In this document: in pieces, positions 44,235-52,060 of the stretch
How the letters are laid out: each line of letters begins with the position of its first letter
How positions within the stretch are numbered: position 1 is the first letter of the stretch
Origin: an uncultured Christensenellaceae bacterium
Lineage (GTDB): Bacteria > Bacillota > Clostridia > Christensenellales > CAG-314
Assembly: GCA_910586905.1 (NCBI GenBank)
Contig: CAJUIV010000004.1
Location: 1 to 64,000 of the forward strand
Direction of reading: 5' to 3'
Length of the DNA stretch: 64,000 nt
The notes under the pieces: generated by a model
Database searches by the model: none
Told to the model about the DNA's origin: nothing
Seen by the model: the letters and a program-made list of their open reading frames with translations, nothing else
Position numbers and translations under genes: made by a program

Positions 44235-44795
44235 ATGAATATTTACAAATCTTGTCCCACTTTGCAAAACGACGAATTTTTACTGCGTTTAGTAGATAAT
44301 TCCGATGTAAACGACTTACTTAAAGTGTACGGCGACGTCAAAGCGGTACCGTTGTTTAACGGAGACAATTGTCATGGTGATGATTTTTACTATACGACGC
44401 TTGAACGTATGCGCCAAGCGGTAGATTTTTGGACGGAAGCCTATCAAAACGGTTGGTTTGTACGTCTTGCAATAGTAGACAAAATCAACGGAGAAGTTAT
44501 AGGAACGATAGAAGAATTTAAACGAGACGAAAACGACTTTTTTACCGATTGCGGACTGTTAAGACTGGATTTGCGCAGCGATTACGAAAACGCCGCCGCA
44601 ATATCAAGCATATTGCAGTTGATAGCGGTATCGTCGTTGGACCTGTTCGGTTGCTCTATGGTTGCAACAAAAGCAGTTGCTGCCGCCGAAGAACGCATAC
44701 GGGCATTAACTGCTCTCGGCTTTATTAAATCTGACGAACCGTTAATCGGTCATGACGGAACAAAATACTATGACTATTACATATTGCAAGGTTGA
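44235..44795 (+). CDS. GNAT-family N-acetyltransferase
   Basis: A 186-residue protein with the layout of RimJ/RimL-type acetyltransferases: FLLRLVDNSDVNDLLKVYGD at the start, VIGTIEEF as the central beta strand, then a weakened acetyl-CoA loop around AAISSILQLIAV. The usual Q..G.G.G/A signature is not evident, so activity is uncertain. GAAGGAAAG lies before the ATG at 44235, 11 bases after lepA. The substrate is unknown. Confidence 0.75.
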   Translation: MNIYKSCPTLQNDEFLLRLVDNSDVNDLLKVYGDVKAVPLFNGDNCHGDDFYYTTLERMRQAVDFWTEAYQNGWFVRLAIVDKINGEVIGTIEEFKRDENDFFTDCGLLRLDLRSDYENAAAISSILQLIAVSSLDLFGCSMVATKAVAAAEERIRALTALGFIKSDEPLIGHDGTKYYDYYILQG

Positions 44796-45132
44796 CTTGC
44801 AGCCGTATATAAATGATAAATTATGAAAAAAGACATTTTTAAGGGAAAATTAAAAGTAATATTTTAGAGCGACTAATATATCAGTCTGATACTTTTCACG
44901 TTGATATTTATTCTTCTTGCCGCTTTTTTTATTTGTGTCGCGCTTTTCTACGATAAAATCGCAGGCGCGTGAAAATAGTGTCGTACGTTTTTGCGGGAGT
45001 TAGTCTTGCTCTTGCGATTTTTATCCCGTTGCAACGGTGTTGTGTATGCGATCGTACCCTAAGCATAAAAAATTAACGCATTTTTTTGTAAAAGAAACGT
45101 TTTAAAAGATTGTGAACTAACCGGCAATAACA
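44796..45132. other. Gap with a possible decayed small membrane gene
   Basis: Two tiny frames read rightward and overlap at GTGA: TTG at 44901 to 44972 (23 residues, IFILLAAFFICVALFYDKIAGA) and GTG at 44969 to 45076 (35 residues, one hydrophobic helix, SYVFAGVSLALAIFIPLQ). A single frameshift would join them into one two-helix protein. Nothing else is evident. Confidence 0.4.
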
Positions 45133-46251
45133 ATGAAAGATAATTATGGTATTTACGTTCATATTCCGTTTTGTAAAGCGCGGTGCGGATACTGTGCTTT
45201 TTCGTCGTGTTGCGATTATGCCTTGCAGGAGACGTATTTCGCAAAGATTTGCGGCGAAATCACGGCGCGAAGCGACAAAAGCGTTGCGATTTCTACTGTT
45301 TATTTGGGCGGAGGAACTCCGTCGTCGGTGGAAATAAAATATATAGACGTAGTATTTGACGCATTGCGGCAGAATTTCGATTTGACCGCCGTTTCGGAAA
45401 TTTCCGTCGAATGTAACCCCGAAAGCGTAACGGAAGAGCTGCTTGTTTGTTTAAAACGAAACGGAGTAAACCGTCTCAGTTTCGGTTTGCAAAGCGTAAA
45501 CGACGATACGTTAAAAAGAGTGGGGCGTATTCATAGGTACTCCGATTTTCTGTCTGCTCTTGACCTAGCAGAAAGTCTCGGTTTTGACAATATAAACGCC
45601 GATTTGATTTTGGGATTACCCGAACGCGCGCAAGATTTTTACGGTTCGGTAAAAGCGGTTGCGGCTCTTCCTTTAACTCACGTTTCCGTCTACGCGTTGG
45701 AATTGCACGACAATACGCCTTTTTCGGATTATTGTAAAAAGTATTACGGCTACACTGACGACGAACTGGCAGATATGTACGACAGCGCCGTAAGTATTTT
45801 GGCGGCAAACGGTTTTAGCAGGTACGAAATTTCCAATTTCGCAAAAAAAGGATACGAATGCAAACACAATCTTACGTACTGGAACGAAAATCGATACTAC
45901 GCTTTCGGAGCTTCCGCAAGCGGATTTGTCGGCGACGTTCGATATACCAATCCGTACGGTATCGACGATTATATCCGCGCGCCGGTTGCCGATTTAGTTG
46001 TGGGCGGCGAAACGATTTCTCGAAGCGAACAGGCAAACGAATACGCGATGCTTCGCCTTAGGCTTAGCAACGGTGCGGATACCGATGAGTTCCGTTTGCG
46101 TTACGGAATAGATTTTTTCGATTTTTTTCCTAACGCTTTAACTCTTGTGAAACGGGGTATGCTTGAGCGCCGCGGCAAATTCGTCATCGTTCCGGACGAC
46201 AAAATATACGTTGTAAATTCGATTCTGTGCGAATTGTTAAAATTCGACTAA
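45133..46251 (+). CDS. hemW: HemW-type radical SAM heme chaperone
   Basis: A relative of oxygen-independent coproporphyrinogen oxidase, 372 residues. The radical SAM cluster is C...C..C at 14, 18 and 21 (FCKARCGYCAF), followed by the GGGTPS motif near 58-63 and ECNPESV. It lacks the extra N-terminal length of true HemN, so heme insertion (HemW) is the likely role. Its place close to lepA matches the conserved context. The ribosome site before the ATG is weak. Confidence 0.9.
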   Translation: MKDNYGIYVHIPFCKARCGYCAFSSCCDYALQETYFAKICGEITARSDKSVAISTVYLGGGTPSSVEIKYIDVVFDALRQNFDLTAVSEISVECNPESVTEELLVCLKRNGVNRLSFGLQSVNDDTLKRVGRIHRYSDFLSALDLAESLGFDNINADLILGLPERAQDFYGSVKAVAALPLTHVSVYALELHDNTPFSDYCKKYYGYTDDELADMYDSAVSILAANGFSRYEISNFAKKGYECKHNLTYWNENRYYAFGASASGFVGDVRYTNPYGIDDYIRAPVADLVVGGETISRSEQANEYAMLRLRLSNGADTDEFRLRYGIDFFDFFPNALTLVKRGMLERRGKFVIVPDDKIYVVNSILCELLKFD

Positions 46252-46319
46252 AAACACGTACTCTTTTGTATTTTGCACATTTTTGCTACTATATTGCCGA
46301 AAAAATCTAATTTTCATAA

Positions 46320-46339
46320 TACTATTACAGACATAATAT
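46320..46339 (+). repeat. 20-base recurrent motif, copy 2
   Basis: TACTATTACAGACATAATAT, identical to the copy at 56057 and one base different from 16619. It lies between hemW and the LysR gene, about 50 bases before that gene's promoter. Confidence 0.8.
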
Positions 46340-46389
46340 TAAGTTTTTTTGTACAAAAACAACATTTGCAAAAATTTTGTTTATATTAC

Positions 46390-46418
46390 TTGATTATTTA
46401 TAAAATTTTTGTTATACT
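46390..46418 (+). promoter_or_regulatory. Promoter of the LysR-type regulator
   Basis: TTGATT (46390-46395), 17 bases, TATACT (46413-46418). A hairpin GCCGTAAG/CTTACGGC (46438-46460) lies in the leader, and a palindrome TTTTTGTACAAAAA (46346-46359) lies upstream. Confidence 0.7.
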
Positions 46419-46488
46419 TTCCATAAGAAATTCCTATGCCGTAAGCAGTGAACTTACGGCAAATTTTAGGGAGAAAAGGTCGAGTAAT

Positions 46489-47367
46489 ATGAAATTATTA
46501 CAGATGAGGTATTTTCAAACCGTATGTCAATACGGAAGTATAACCCGTGCGGCTGAAGAACTTTTTGTCAGTCAGCCTACGATATCGTTTTGCATAAAGG
46601 AACTAGAGGAAGAGTTCGGCGTAAAACTTTTTCATCGCAGACATAACCGTTTGCAGCTTACTGTAGAAGGCGCGTATTTTCAAGATAAAGTCAATTATAT
46701 TTTGCAGTCGGTGGACGCGCTTGCTACTCAAATGAAAGATATGGGCAGCAATCACAATCACGTCAAAATCGCCGTTCCCGCAATGATTTCGACGTTTTTA
46801 TTTCCGCAGATGTTCAATTCTTACAAGTCGCTGTATCCCGACGTAGAACTTGAAATGCTGGAAACGGGGTCGCTTCAAGCGCGCAAACTCGTCGACGCTA
46901 ATTCCGTCGACTTGGGCGTTACTATTTTGGACGGCGCGGTGGAGGATAGCTACAACGTTTTGCCTCTCGTATCTACGGAACTGGTATTTTGCGTCAGTAA
47001 AAATCATCCTCTTTCTTCTTGCGAAAAAGTTACGTTCAAGGAGCTTGCCGACGAACACATAATTCTGTTTAAAGCTGACAGTTACCAAAATATTTTTATT
47101 AAGCGCGCGTTTTCGGAAGTAGGCGTAACTCCCAATATATTGCTGTATTCTTCGCAGCTGTATACAATCAAAGAATTTTTATCCTACGGCAACGCGGGGG
47201 CGTTTTTGTACCGTCAAGTGGCGGAAATGGACGACGATTTGGTTTGTATCCCTCTCGATACTCCCATAATGCAGGACGTAGTGCTGTTTTGGTCTAAAAA
47301 CACCAATCTTTATTCCGATTCGGAAAATTTTATACAATTCGCAAAACAGTTTAAACTTTCTAACTAA
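46489..47367 (+). CDS. LysR-family transcriptional regulator
   Basis: A 292-residue regulator. The winged HTH is at the N-terminus (MRYFQTVCQYGSITRAAEEL, then VSQPTISFCIKELEEEFGVKLF). The effector-binding domain, a periplasmic-binding fold, follows from about residue 90. I use the ATG at 46489 because the protein then begins at the HTH, with AAAAGG upstream and a promoter at 46390-46418. The frame is open further upstream but that is promoter DNA. The ligand and target are unknown; the inorganic pyrophosphatase gene follows in the same direction. Confidence 0.92.
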   Translation: MKLLQMRYFQTVCQYGSITRAAEELFVSQPTISFCIKELEEEFGVKLFHRRHNRLQLTVEGAYFQDKVNYILQSVDALATQMKDMGSNHNHVKIAVPAMISTFLFPQMFNSYKSLYPDVELEMLETGSLQARKLVDANSVDLGVTILDGAVEDSYNVLPLVSTELVFCVSKNHPLSSCEKVTFKELADEHIILFKADSYQNIFIKRAFSEVGVTPNILLYSSQLYTIKEFLSYGNAGAFLYRQVAEMDDDLVCIPLDTPIMQDVVLFWSKNTNLYSDSENFIQFAKQFKLSN

Positions 47368-47388
47368 ATAAAAATCAGGAGGATTTTT

Positions 47389-47925
47389 ATGAATATTTGG
47401 CACGATATCTCCCGAAGCCGTATAAATGCCGGCGATTTTTACGCTGTAGTGGAAATAACAAAGGGAAGTAAAATGAAGTACGAACTCGACAAGGAGACGG
47501 GGCTTTTGGTGCTTGACCGTATTTTGTATACGTCCACTCATTATCCTGCAAATTACGGGTTCATTCCCCGTACCCTTGCGGACGACGGCGACCCGATGGA
47601 CGTTTTGGTTTTATCCAGCGAGCCGCTTGCTCCTTTGTCTCTTGTCAGATGCTATCCAATCGGTGTTATAACTATGAACGATAACGGAGATTCCGACGAA
47701 AAAATCATCGCTATACCGTATTCCGACCCGACGTATAACGGTTACAAATCGATAACGGAACTCCCGCAGCATATTTTCGACGAAATGCAGCACTTTTTCC
47801 GTGTTTATAAGGAACTGGAGAATAAATCGACGTCCGTATCGGAAGTTCACGACGCACAGGTGGCGAAAGATATTATTCAAAAGTCCATTGCTAACTACGT
47901 AGAAAAAATATTGTCAAAGAGATAA
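47389..47925 (+). CDS. ppa: Inorganic pyrophosphatase, family I
   Basis: Hydrolyses pyrophosphate to drive biosynthesis. The 178-residue soluble enzyme has the family I signature DDGDPMDVLVL near 65-75, YPANYGFIP near 47-55, and DEKIIAIP further on. CAGGAGG lies six bases before the ATG. It sits 21 bases behind the LysR gene, so the two may share a transcript. Confidence 0.94.
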   Translation: MNIWHDISRSRINAGDFYAVVEITKGSKMKYELDKETGLLVLDRILYTSTHYPANYGFIPRTLADDGDPMDVLVLSSEPLAPLSLVRCYPIGVITMNDNGDSDEKIIAIPYSDPTYNGYKSITELPQHIFDEMQHFFRVYKELENKSTSVSEVHDAQVAKDIIQKSIANYVEKILSKR

Positions 47926-48113
47926 CTTATTTATTCGTACGCCAGTCTGTAAATCCTTCGTTTGCAAAGTTTTGAGTATTATAGTATGGCAGGGCGCCTA
48001 ACAAGACTGCATTGTAGCGTATTGTAACCGTTATGTGTCTTTTACAACTTGTAACTGACGCCTAATACCGGTTAGATTTCACATTTTGCCATACAAACAC
48101 TGGAGGAAAAACT
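47926..48113. other. Leader region before the YcxB-like gene
   Basis: GTATGGCA (47984-47991) and TGCCATAC (48087-48094) could close a long RNA structure 18 bases before the GGAGG site. No known riboswitch was recognised. Confidence 0.3.
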
Positions 48114-48617
48114 ATGTTAACTTACGTCTTCGATTTCGATTACGACCGATTCATGAAACTGTGCAAAAACCAAGTTCGCAAATCCTCGGAGCCGCTTGTT
48201 ATTGTTTCGACGCTTTTCTCGGTATTGCTCGCTGTTTTTATAATGTACTGTATTTTAGCGGACTCGCCCGATTTTATTATTTTTATAATTTGTTTTGCGT
48301 GTTTAACGGCGTTCGGTTGGACTCGGTACTCGGTTGTTCACAGGCGAATGCTTAAATATTCGGAAAAATATTTTAAATATTATAACGTCGGCGGCGTAGT
48401 GCAGTACGGGTATGAACTTAAAGAAGACGAGCTTATCGTAACTCAGCCGTTGCTCGGCAATGTGAATCATTATAAATACGATATGATAATCGACGTAAAG
48501 CAATGCACCGGCGATGCTCTTGTAATATTGGCGACTCGGCAATATTTACCTATTGCCATAAACGACGATACGTTAGACCTCGTATATGAATTAAAATCGC
48601 GCTGCGGTTCGAAATAA
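48114..48617 (+). CDS. YcxB-like membrane protein
   Basis: A 167-residue protein with two adjacent transmembrane helices (about 27-48 and 52-68). The soluble C-terminal half reads YELKEDELIVTQPLLGNVNHYKYDMI and resembles the PH-like fold of YcxB proteins. The function is unknown. TGGAGG lies seven bases before the ATG. Transcribed alone. Confidence 0.75.
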   Translation: MLTYVFDFDYDRFMKLCKNQVRKSSEPLVIVSTLFSVLLAVFIMYCILADSPDFIIFIICFACLTAFGWTRYSVVHRRMLKYSEKYFKYYNVGGVVQYGYELKEDELIVTQPLLGNVNHYKYDMIIDVKQCTGDALVILATRQYLPIAINDDTLDLVYELKSRCGSK

Positions 48618-48874
48618 CCGTTTCTTGTATTGTTTTAAACTGTTTTTTTTGATTATAGCTATTATTAACGAAAGTTTTTCTTATATTCATATATAACGAA
48701 GATACAGATGATTGATGCAAATTATAGTTAACATTGCACTCGACAAAAATAAAATCCAGTAAAAAAGAGTAGTAAAATCTGCTCTTTTTCAGTGTTAAAA
48801 AATTTGTTGACGTTTGTCATTTCTTAACAATTTTTTGTTTTAGCGCATTAAAACACAAACAATATTCGTTGCTA
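48618..48874. other. Intergenic region without recognised features
   Basis: AT-rich, no gene or structured element I could support. Confidence 0.45.
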
Positions 48875-49151
48875 ATGAGAAATTTGATGAAATACAGAGT
48901 AAAGACGGAAAGCATTGTAAATTTTATCGAAAAACAATATGTCTAAAAATGCGTTTTGTAAGCGGTGCAATATTTCGCTGCCGCTTTACAATAAAATTAT
49001 GAGTTGCGAAACGAATTTTGGGTTGAGCGGTTTGATGAAAACAGCTCAAACTAAAGATTCATTATTCGAACGTATATGGATGAGTAACGGCGCTTTAAAC
49101 GCGCGCCAGTACGGATTTCATAATCCAAGCCAAATATATCGCTGCGCCTAA
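48875..49151 (+). pseudogene. Frameshifted XRE-type HTH gene
   Basis: From ATG 48875 (or 48887) the frame encodes MKYRVKTESIVNFIEKQYV and stops. One base over, from 48939, it continues SKNAFCKRCNISLPLYNKIM and NFGLSGLMKTAQ. Joined, these match the opening helices of a small XRE regulator. The sequence then departs from the family and ends at 49151. A frameshift near 48935-48942 therefore inactivated the gene. The alternative, two unrelated short ORFs, is less likely because the parts fit so well. Confidence 0.6.
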
Positions 49152-49392
49152 AGCTTAAAAATGTCGTAGCGGAAGTACGCTTAACGGTACTGTGCAAATA
49201 TGCGCGGTTTAAACTTGCTGTATTCGAGTATCGTAGGTTCGCTTATTGCGCGCGAAACGTTTTGAGGTTAAGTTTCGATTGTTTTGGAGTATTGCAGTTT
49301 GACAATCTGCCCGGGCAATATGTAAACGCTTATCGCGCGTTCGCCGTTTAGTAAAAGTTAACGAATATTTAATATATTTGGTATTATTTATC
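49152..49392. other. Intergenic region without recognised features
   Basis: Nothing supportable before the rarA promoter. Confidence 0.45.
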
Positions 49393-49421
49393 TTGCAAAT
49401 TCGTTTGAAAAATGTTAAAAT
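49393..49421 (+). promoter_or_regulatory. Promoter of rarA, implying a leaderless message
   Basis: TTGCAA (49393-49398), 17 bases, TAAAAT (49416-49421). The expected start falls at or next to the A of the rarA ATG (49428), and there is no ribosome site. Confidence 0.65.
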
Positions 49422-49427
49422 CGTATT

Positions 49428-50735
49428 ATGGCGCAATATGAACAAAATTCAATATTCGAGCAGGAAAAAATAAGCAATATTCCATTGGCCGAACGTATGC
49501 GTCCCGTTGTTTTGTCGCAGTTTATAGGGCAAAAACATCTTATATACGACGGGTCGCTTCTTTGCCGCGCAATTAAGGCTGACAAGCTCGGCAGTTGTAT
49601 TTTTTGGGGAGTTCCTGGAACGGGCAAAACTTCTCTTGCAAATATAATCGCCAATACGACGGGCAGTTGTTTCGAAAAACTGAACGCCGTAAGTTCAGGC
49701 GTTGCGGACGCGAAAAAAATCATCGACGAGGCGACCAAGCGTTTTAACGCTTACGGGCAGAAAACGTATTTATTGCTGGACGAATGCCATCGGTGGAGCA
49801 AAGCGCAAAGCGACTGCGTTTTGCCTGCTATCGAAAAGGGATATATCACTTTTATCGGTTCCACAACGGAAAATCCGTACGTCTCGATGACGCGCGCAAT
49901 AGTGTCGCGGTGCAGAGTTTTCGAGTTTTTGTCTCTCGATAAGGAAGATATAATAGGCGCGCTTAACGACGCTTTAACGCGGGATACTGTGTTATCCAAA
50001 ATGAATGTTAGCGTCGATAAAGAAGCTGTCGAATACATTGCGGAAACGGCCGCGGGCGACCTTCGAAACGCCTATAACGCGCTGGAACTCGCCGCGCTTA
50101 CAACCGACGTCGACAAAGACGGCAAAGTGCATATAACAAAACTTGTAGCTACTCAATCTATGCAGAAAAAAGCTCTGTCGGTAGATACGGGAACTTACTA
50201 CGATATGATAAGCGCGTTCATCAAGTCAATGCGCGGAAGCGACGCCAATGCGGCTATGTTTTGGTTCGAACGGCTTATCGAAGCAGGTACGGACCCTTTG
50301 CTGCTTGCGCGCAGAATCGTTATTCACGCGGCGGAAGACGTGGGACTTGCAGACCCTTTGGCTCTTCCCGTTGCAACTGCGGCTTTAACCGCGTTTCAGA
50401 ACTTGGGGCTTCCGGAAGGACGTATTCCGCTTTCGGAAGCAATATTGTATATTTGCAACTGTCCCAAGTCCAATTCGGTTGTAACCGCTTTGGAAGCGGC
50501 GACTGCGGCGGCTAAAAACAATCCGTCCGCCCGCGTTCCTTCGTATTTGTGCGATATGAATTTCCCTCGCGGTATAAACGGTTTGGACGACGTACCGTAT
50601 AAATATCCGCATAACTACGGCGGTTGGGTCGAGCAGCGGTATCTTCCGAACGAAGTAAAAAACGACGTATATTTCACGCCAAGCGGCAACGGACTCGATA
50701 CGGGCTGCAGGCAGCCGAAAAACGGTAAAAAGTAG
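49428..50735 (+). CDS. rarA: Replication-associated recombination protein RarA (MgsA)
   Basis: A AAA+ ATPase of 435 residues acting at stalled replication forks. PLAERMRP near 19-26 is the family opening, Walker A is GVPGTGKTS (61-69), Walker B LLLDECHRW near 115-123, and the C-terminal MgsA domain ends with YKYPHNYGGWVEQRYLP. The start at 49428 is supported by the promoter spacing. The TfoX-domain gene follows 9 bases later and is probably in the same operon. Confidence 0.94.
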   Translation: MAQYEQNSIFEQEKISNIPLAERMRPVVLSQFIGQKHLIYDGSLLCRAIKADKLGSCIFWGVPGTGKTSLANIIANTTGSCFEKLNAVSSGVADAKKIIDEATKRFNAYGQKTYLLLDECHRWSKAQSDCVLPAIEKGYITFIGSTTENPYVSMTRAIVSRCRVFEFLSLDKEDIIGALNDALTRDTVLSKMNVSVDKEAVEYIAETAAGDLRNAYNALELAALTTDVDKDGKVHITKLVATQSMQKKALSVDTGTYYDMISAFIKSMRGSDANAAMFWFERLIEAGTDPLLLARRIVIHAAEDVGLADPLALPVATAALTAFQNLGLPEGRIPLSEAILYICNCPKSNSVVTALEAATAAAKNNPSARVPSYLCDMNFPRGINGLDDVPYKYPHNYGGWVEQRYLPNEVKNDVYFTPSGNGLDTGCRQPKNGKK

Positions 50736-50744
50736 GGAAATTAT

Positions 50745-51050
50745 ATGACAGATAAATCTTTTTTAACCGACTTGATATCAAAACTTGCCGAACTGGGCGA
50801 CGTAACCGTACGTCCTATGATGGGTGAATATTTGTTGTATCTTAACGGCAGATACGTTGCGGTAATTTGCGACAACACTCTGTTTGTAAAACAAAACAAA
50901 TCTAACGCGCAGCTTGTTGATAATTTGCCGCAAAAAGCGCCGTACGACGGCGCAAAGCCTTGTTTTATCGTGCCGTGCGGCGACGGGAATACGTTGCGCA
51001 AGATAATTGACGCCACCTATTTGGGCGTGCCGGACAAAAGTAAAAAGTAA
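50745..51050 (+). CDS. TfoX N-terminal domain protein
   Basis: A 101-residue protein consisting of a TfoX_N-like fold: FLTDLISKLAELGDVTVRPMMGEYLLYLNGRYVA and KPCFIVPCGD. Stand-alone TfoX_N proteins are common in Firmicutes. In Proteobacteria TfoX governs competence, but that role should not be transferred to this single domain. The start is 9 bases after rarA and has a weak ribosome site (GGGAAATTAT). Confidence 0.8.
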   Translation: MTDKSFLTDLISKLAELGDVTVRPMMGEYLLYLNGRYVAVICDNTLFVKQNKSNAQLVDNLPQKAPYDGAKPCFIVPCGDGNTLRKIIDATYLGVPDKSKK

Positions 51051-51089
51051 TTTTTTACGAGTTGAAAATTTGCAAAGGAAAGTAAAAGA

Positions 51090-51137
51090 ATGAAAAAGTA
51101 TTCCGTTCCTGCCGATTTAGTACGGGGGGGGGTATAA
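51090..51137 (+). other. Short coding-like start interrupted at a G9 tract
   Basis: AAAGGAAAG precedes an ATG at 51090; the frame encodes KKYSVPADLVRGG and stops right after nine consecutive G (51124-51132). The other two frames also stop within 30 bases. This may be the remains of a gene or a slippage-prone leader; no protein of normal length can be formed. Confidence 0.3.
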
Positions 51138-51315
51138 AAGTTTAAACGTTCGTCCGCCGTAGTTGCAAGCGGTTTTGTTTACGTACGGACGTAAAACGAA
51201 AGCGCGCCGTCGCGATATAAATGCTGAAAAGCAATTCGGCGCTAATGCACTTTGCGGCGTTTAAAATCTAAGTAATCGCCGCTATGCACTAAAAGTATTT
51301 TAAGGAGGAAATTAA

Positions 51316-52053
51316 ATGATAAGATTAACTAACGTTTCTAAAACGTACGCAAAATCAACGTCAAAGGCAGTGGACGATTTAACTCTCGAAATCAAGGACG
51401 GAGAAATATTCGGATTCTTGGGACCTAACGGCGCGGGCAAATCTACTACGATTAAAATGATAACGGGCATACTTTCGCCCGATTCCGGCACAATCGAGGT
51501 TGACGGAATAAACCTTGCGGAAAACGCTTTGCGCGCAAAGTCGCTTATCGGCTTTGTTCCGGATAATCACGAAACCTACGAAACGCTGAAAGGTATAGAA
51601 TATTTAAATTTTATAGGCACTATGTACAGCGTCGAAACGTCGCTTTTAAAGCAGCGTATCAGCGAGTATGCGGAAATGTTTTCTCTTACCGACGCTCTGC
51701 CTAATATGATTTCGTCGTACTCTCACGGTATGAAGCAGAAGCTTATGGTTATAGCTGCGCTGATTCACGAACCTAAAGTGTGGATATTGGACGAGCCTTT
51801 GACGGGACTCGACCCTCAAAGCGCGTTTCAGCTGAAACAGCTTATGCGTAAGCACGCCGATAACGGTAACACCGTATTTTTCAGTTCTCACGTAATAGAC
51901 GTCGTGGAAAAAGTGTGCGACCGTATAGGTATTATAAATCGCGGTCGCTTGGTTACCGTGGATACTTTGGATAATATCCGCAAGGACGACAAAGTATCTT
52001 TGGAAAGCTTGTTCTTGACGATAACGTCCGACGGCTCGGATGCGGCTAAGTAG
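51316..52053 (+). CDS. ABC transporter ATPase
   Basis: A 245-residue nucleotide-binding subunit of an export-type ABC transporter. Walker A is GPNGAGKST (about 36-44), the signature appears as SYSHGMKQK in place of LSGGQ, and Walker B ILDEPLTGLDP follows. The His switch is SSHVIDV. A strong AAGGAGG site lies before the ATG. The permease gene begins 7 bases after its stop, so the pair forms one exporter. The modified signature (SHGMK) is usual for this subfamily. Confidence 0.93.
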   Translation: MIRLTNVSKTYAKSTSKAVDDLTLEIKDGEIFGFLGPNGAGKSTTIKMITGILSPDSGTIEVDGINLAENALRAKSLIGFVPDNHETYETLKGIEYLNFIGTMYSVETSLLKQRISEYAEMFSLTDALPNMISSYSHGMKQKLMVIAALIHEPKVWILDEPLTGLDPQSAFQLKQLMRKHADNGNTVFFSSHVIDVVEKVCDRIGIINRGRLVTVDTLDNIRKDDKVSLESLFLTITSDGSDAAK

Positions 52054-52060
52054 GTGCGTT

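Noticed and set aside
49209..49445. Leftward 78-residue frame before rarA
   Set aside because: No ribosome site, no domain, and it overlaps the rarA promoter and start.
50745..51050. TfoX-domain gene as evidence of a competence system
   Set aside because: Single TfoX_N domains are widespread and not tied to competence in Firmicutes; no com operon is present apart from comEB, which is a nucleotide enzyme.
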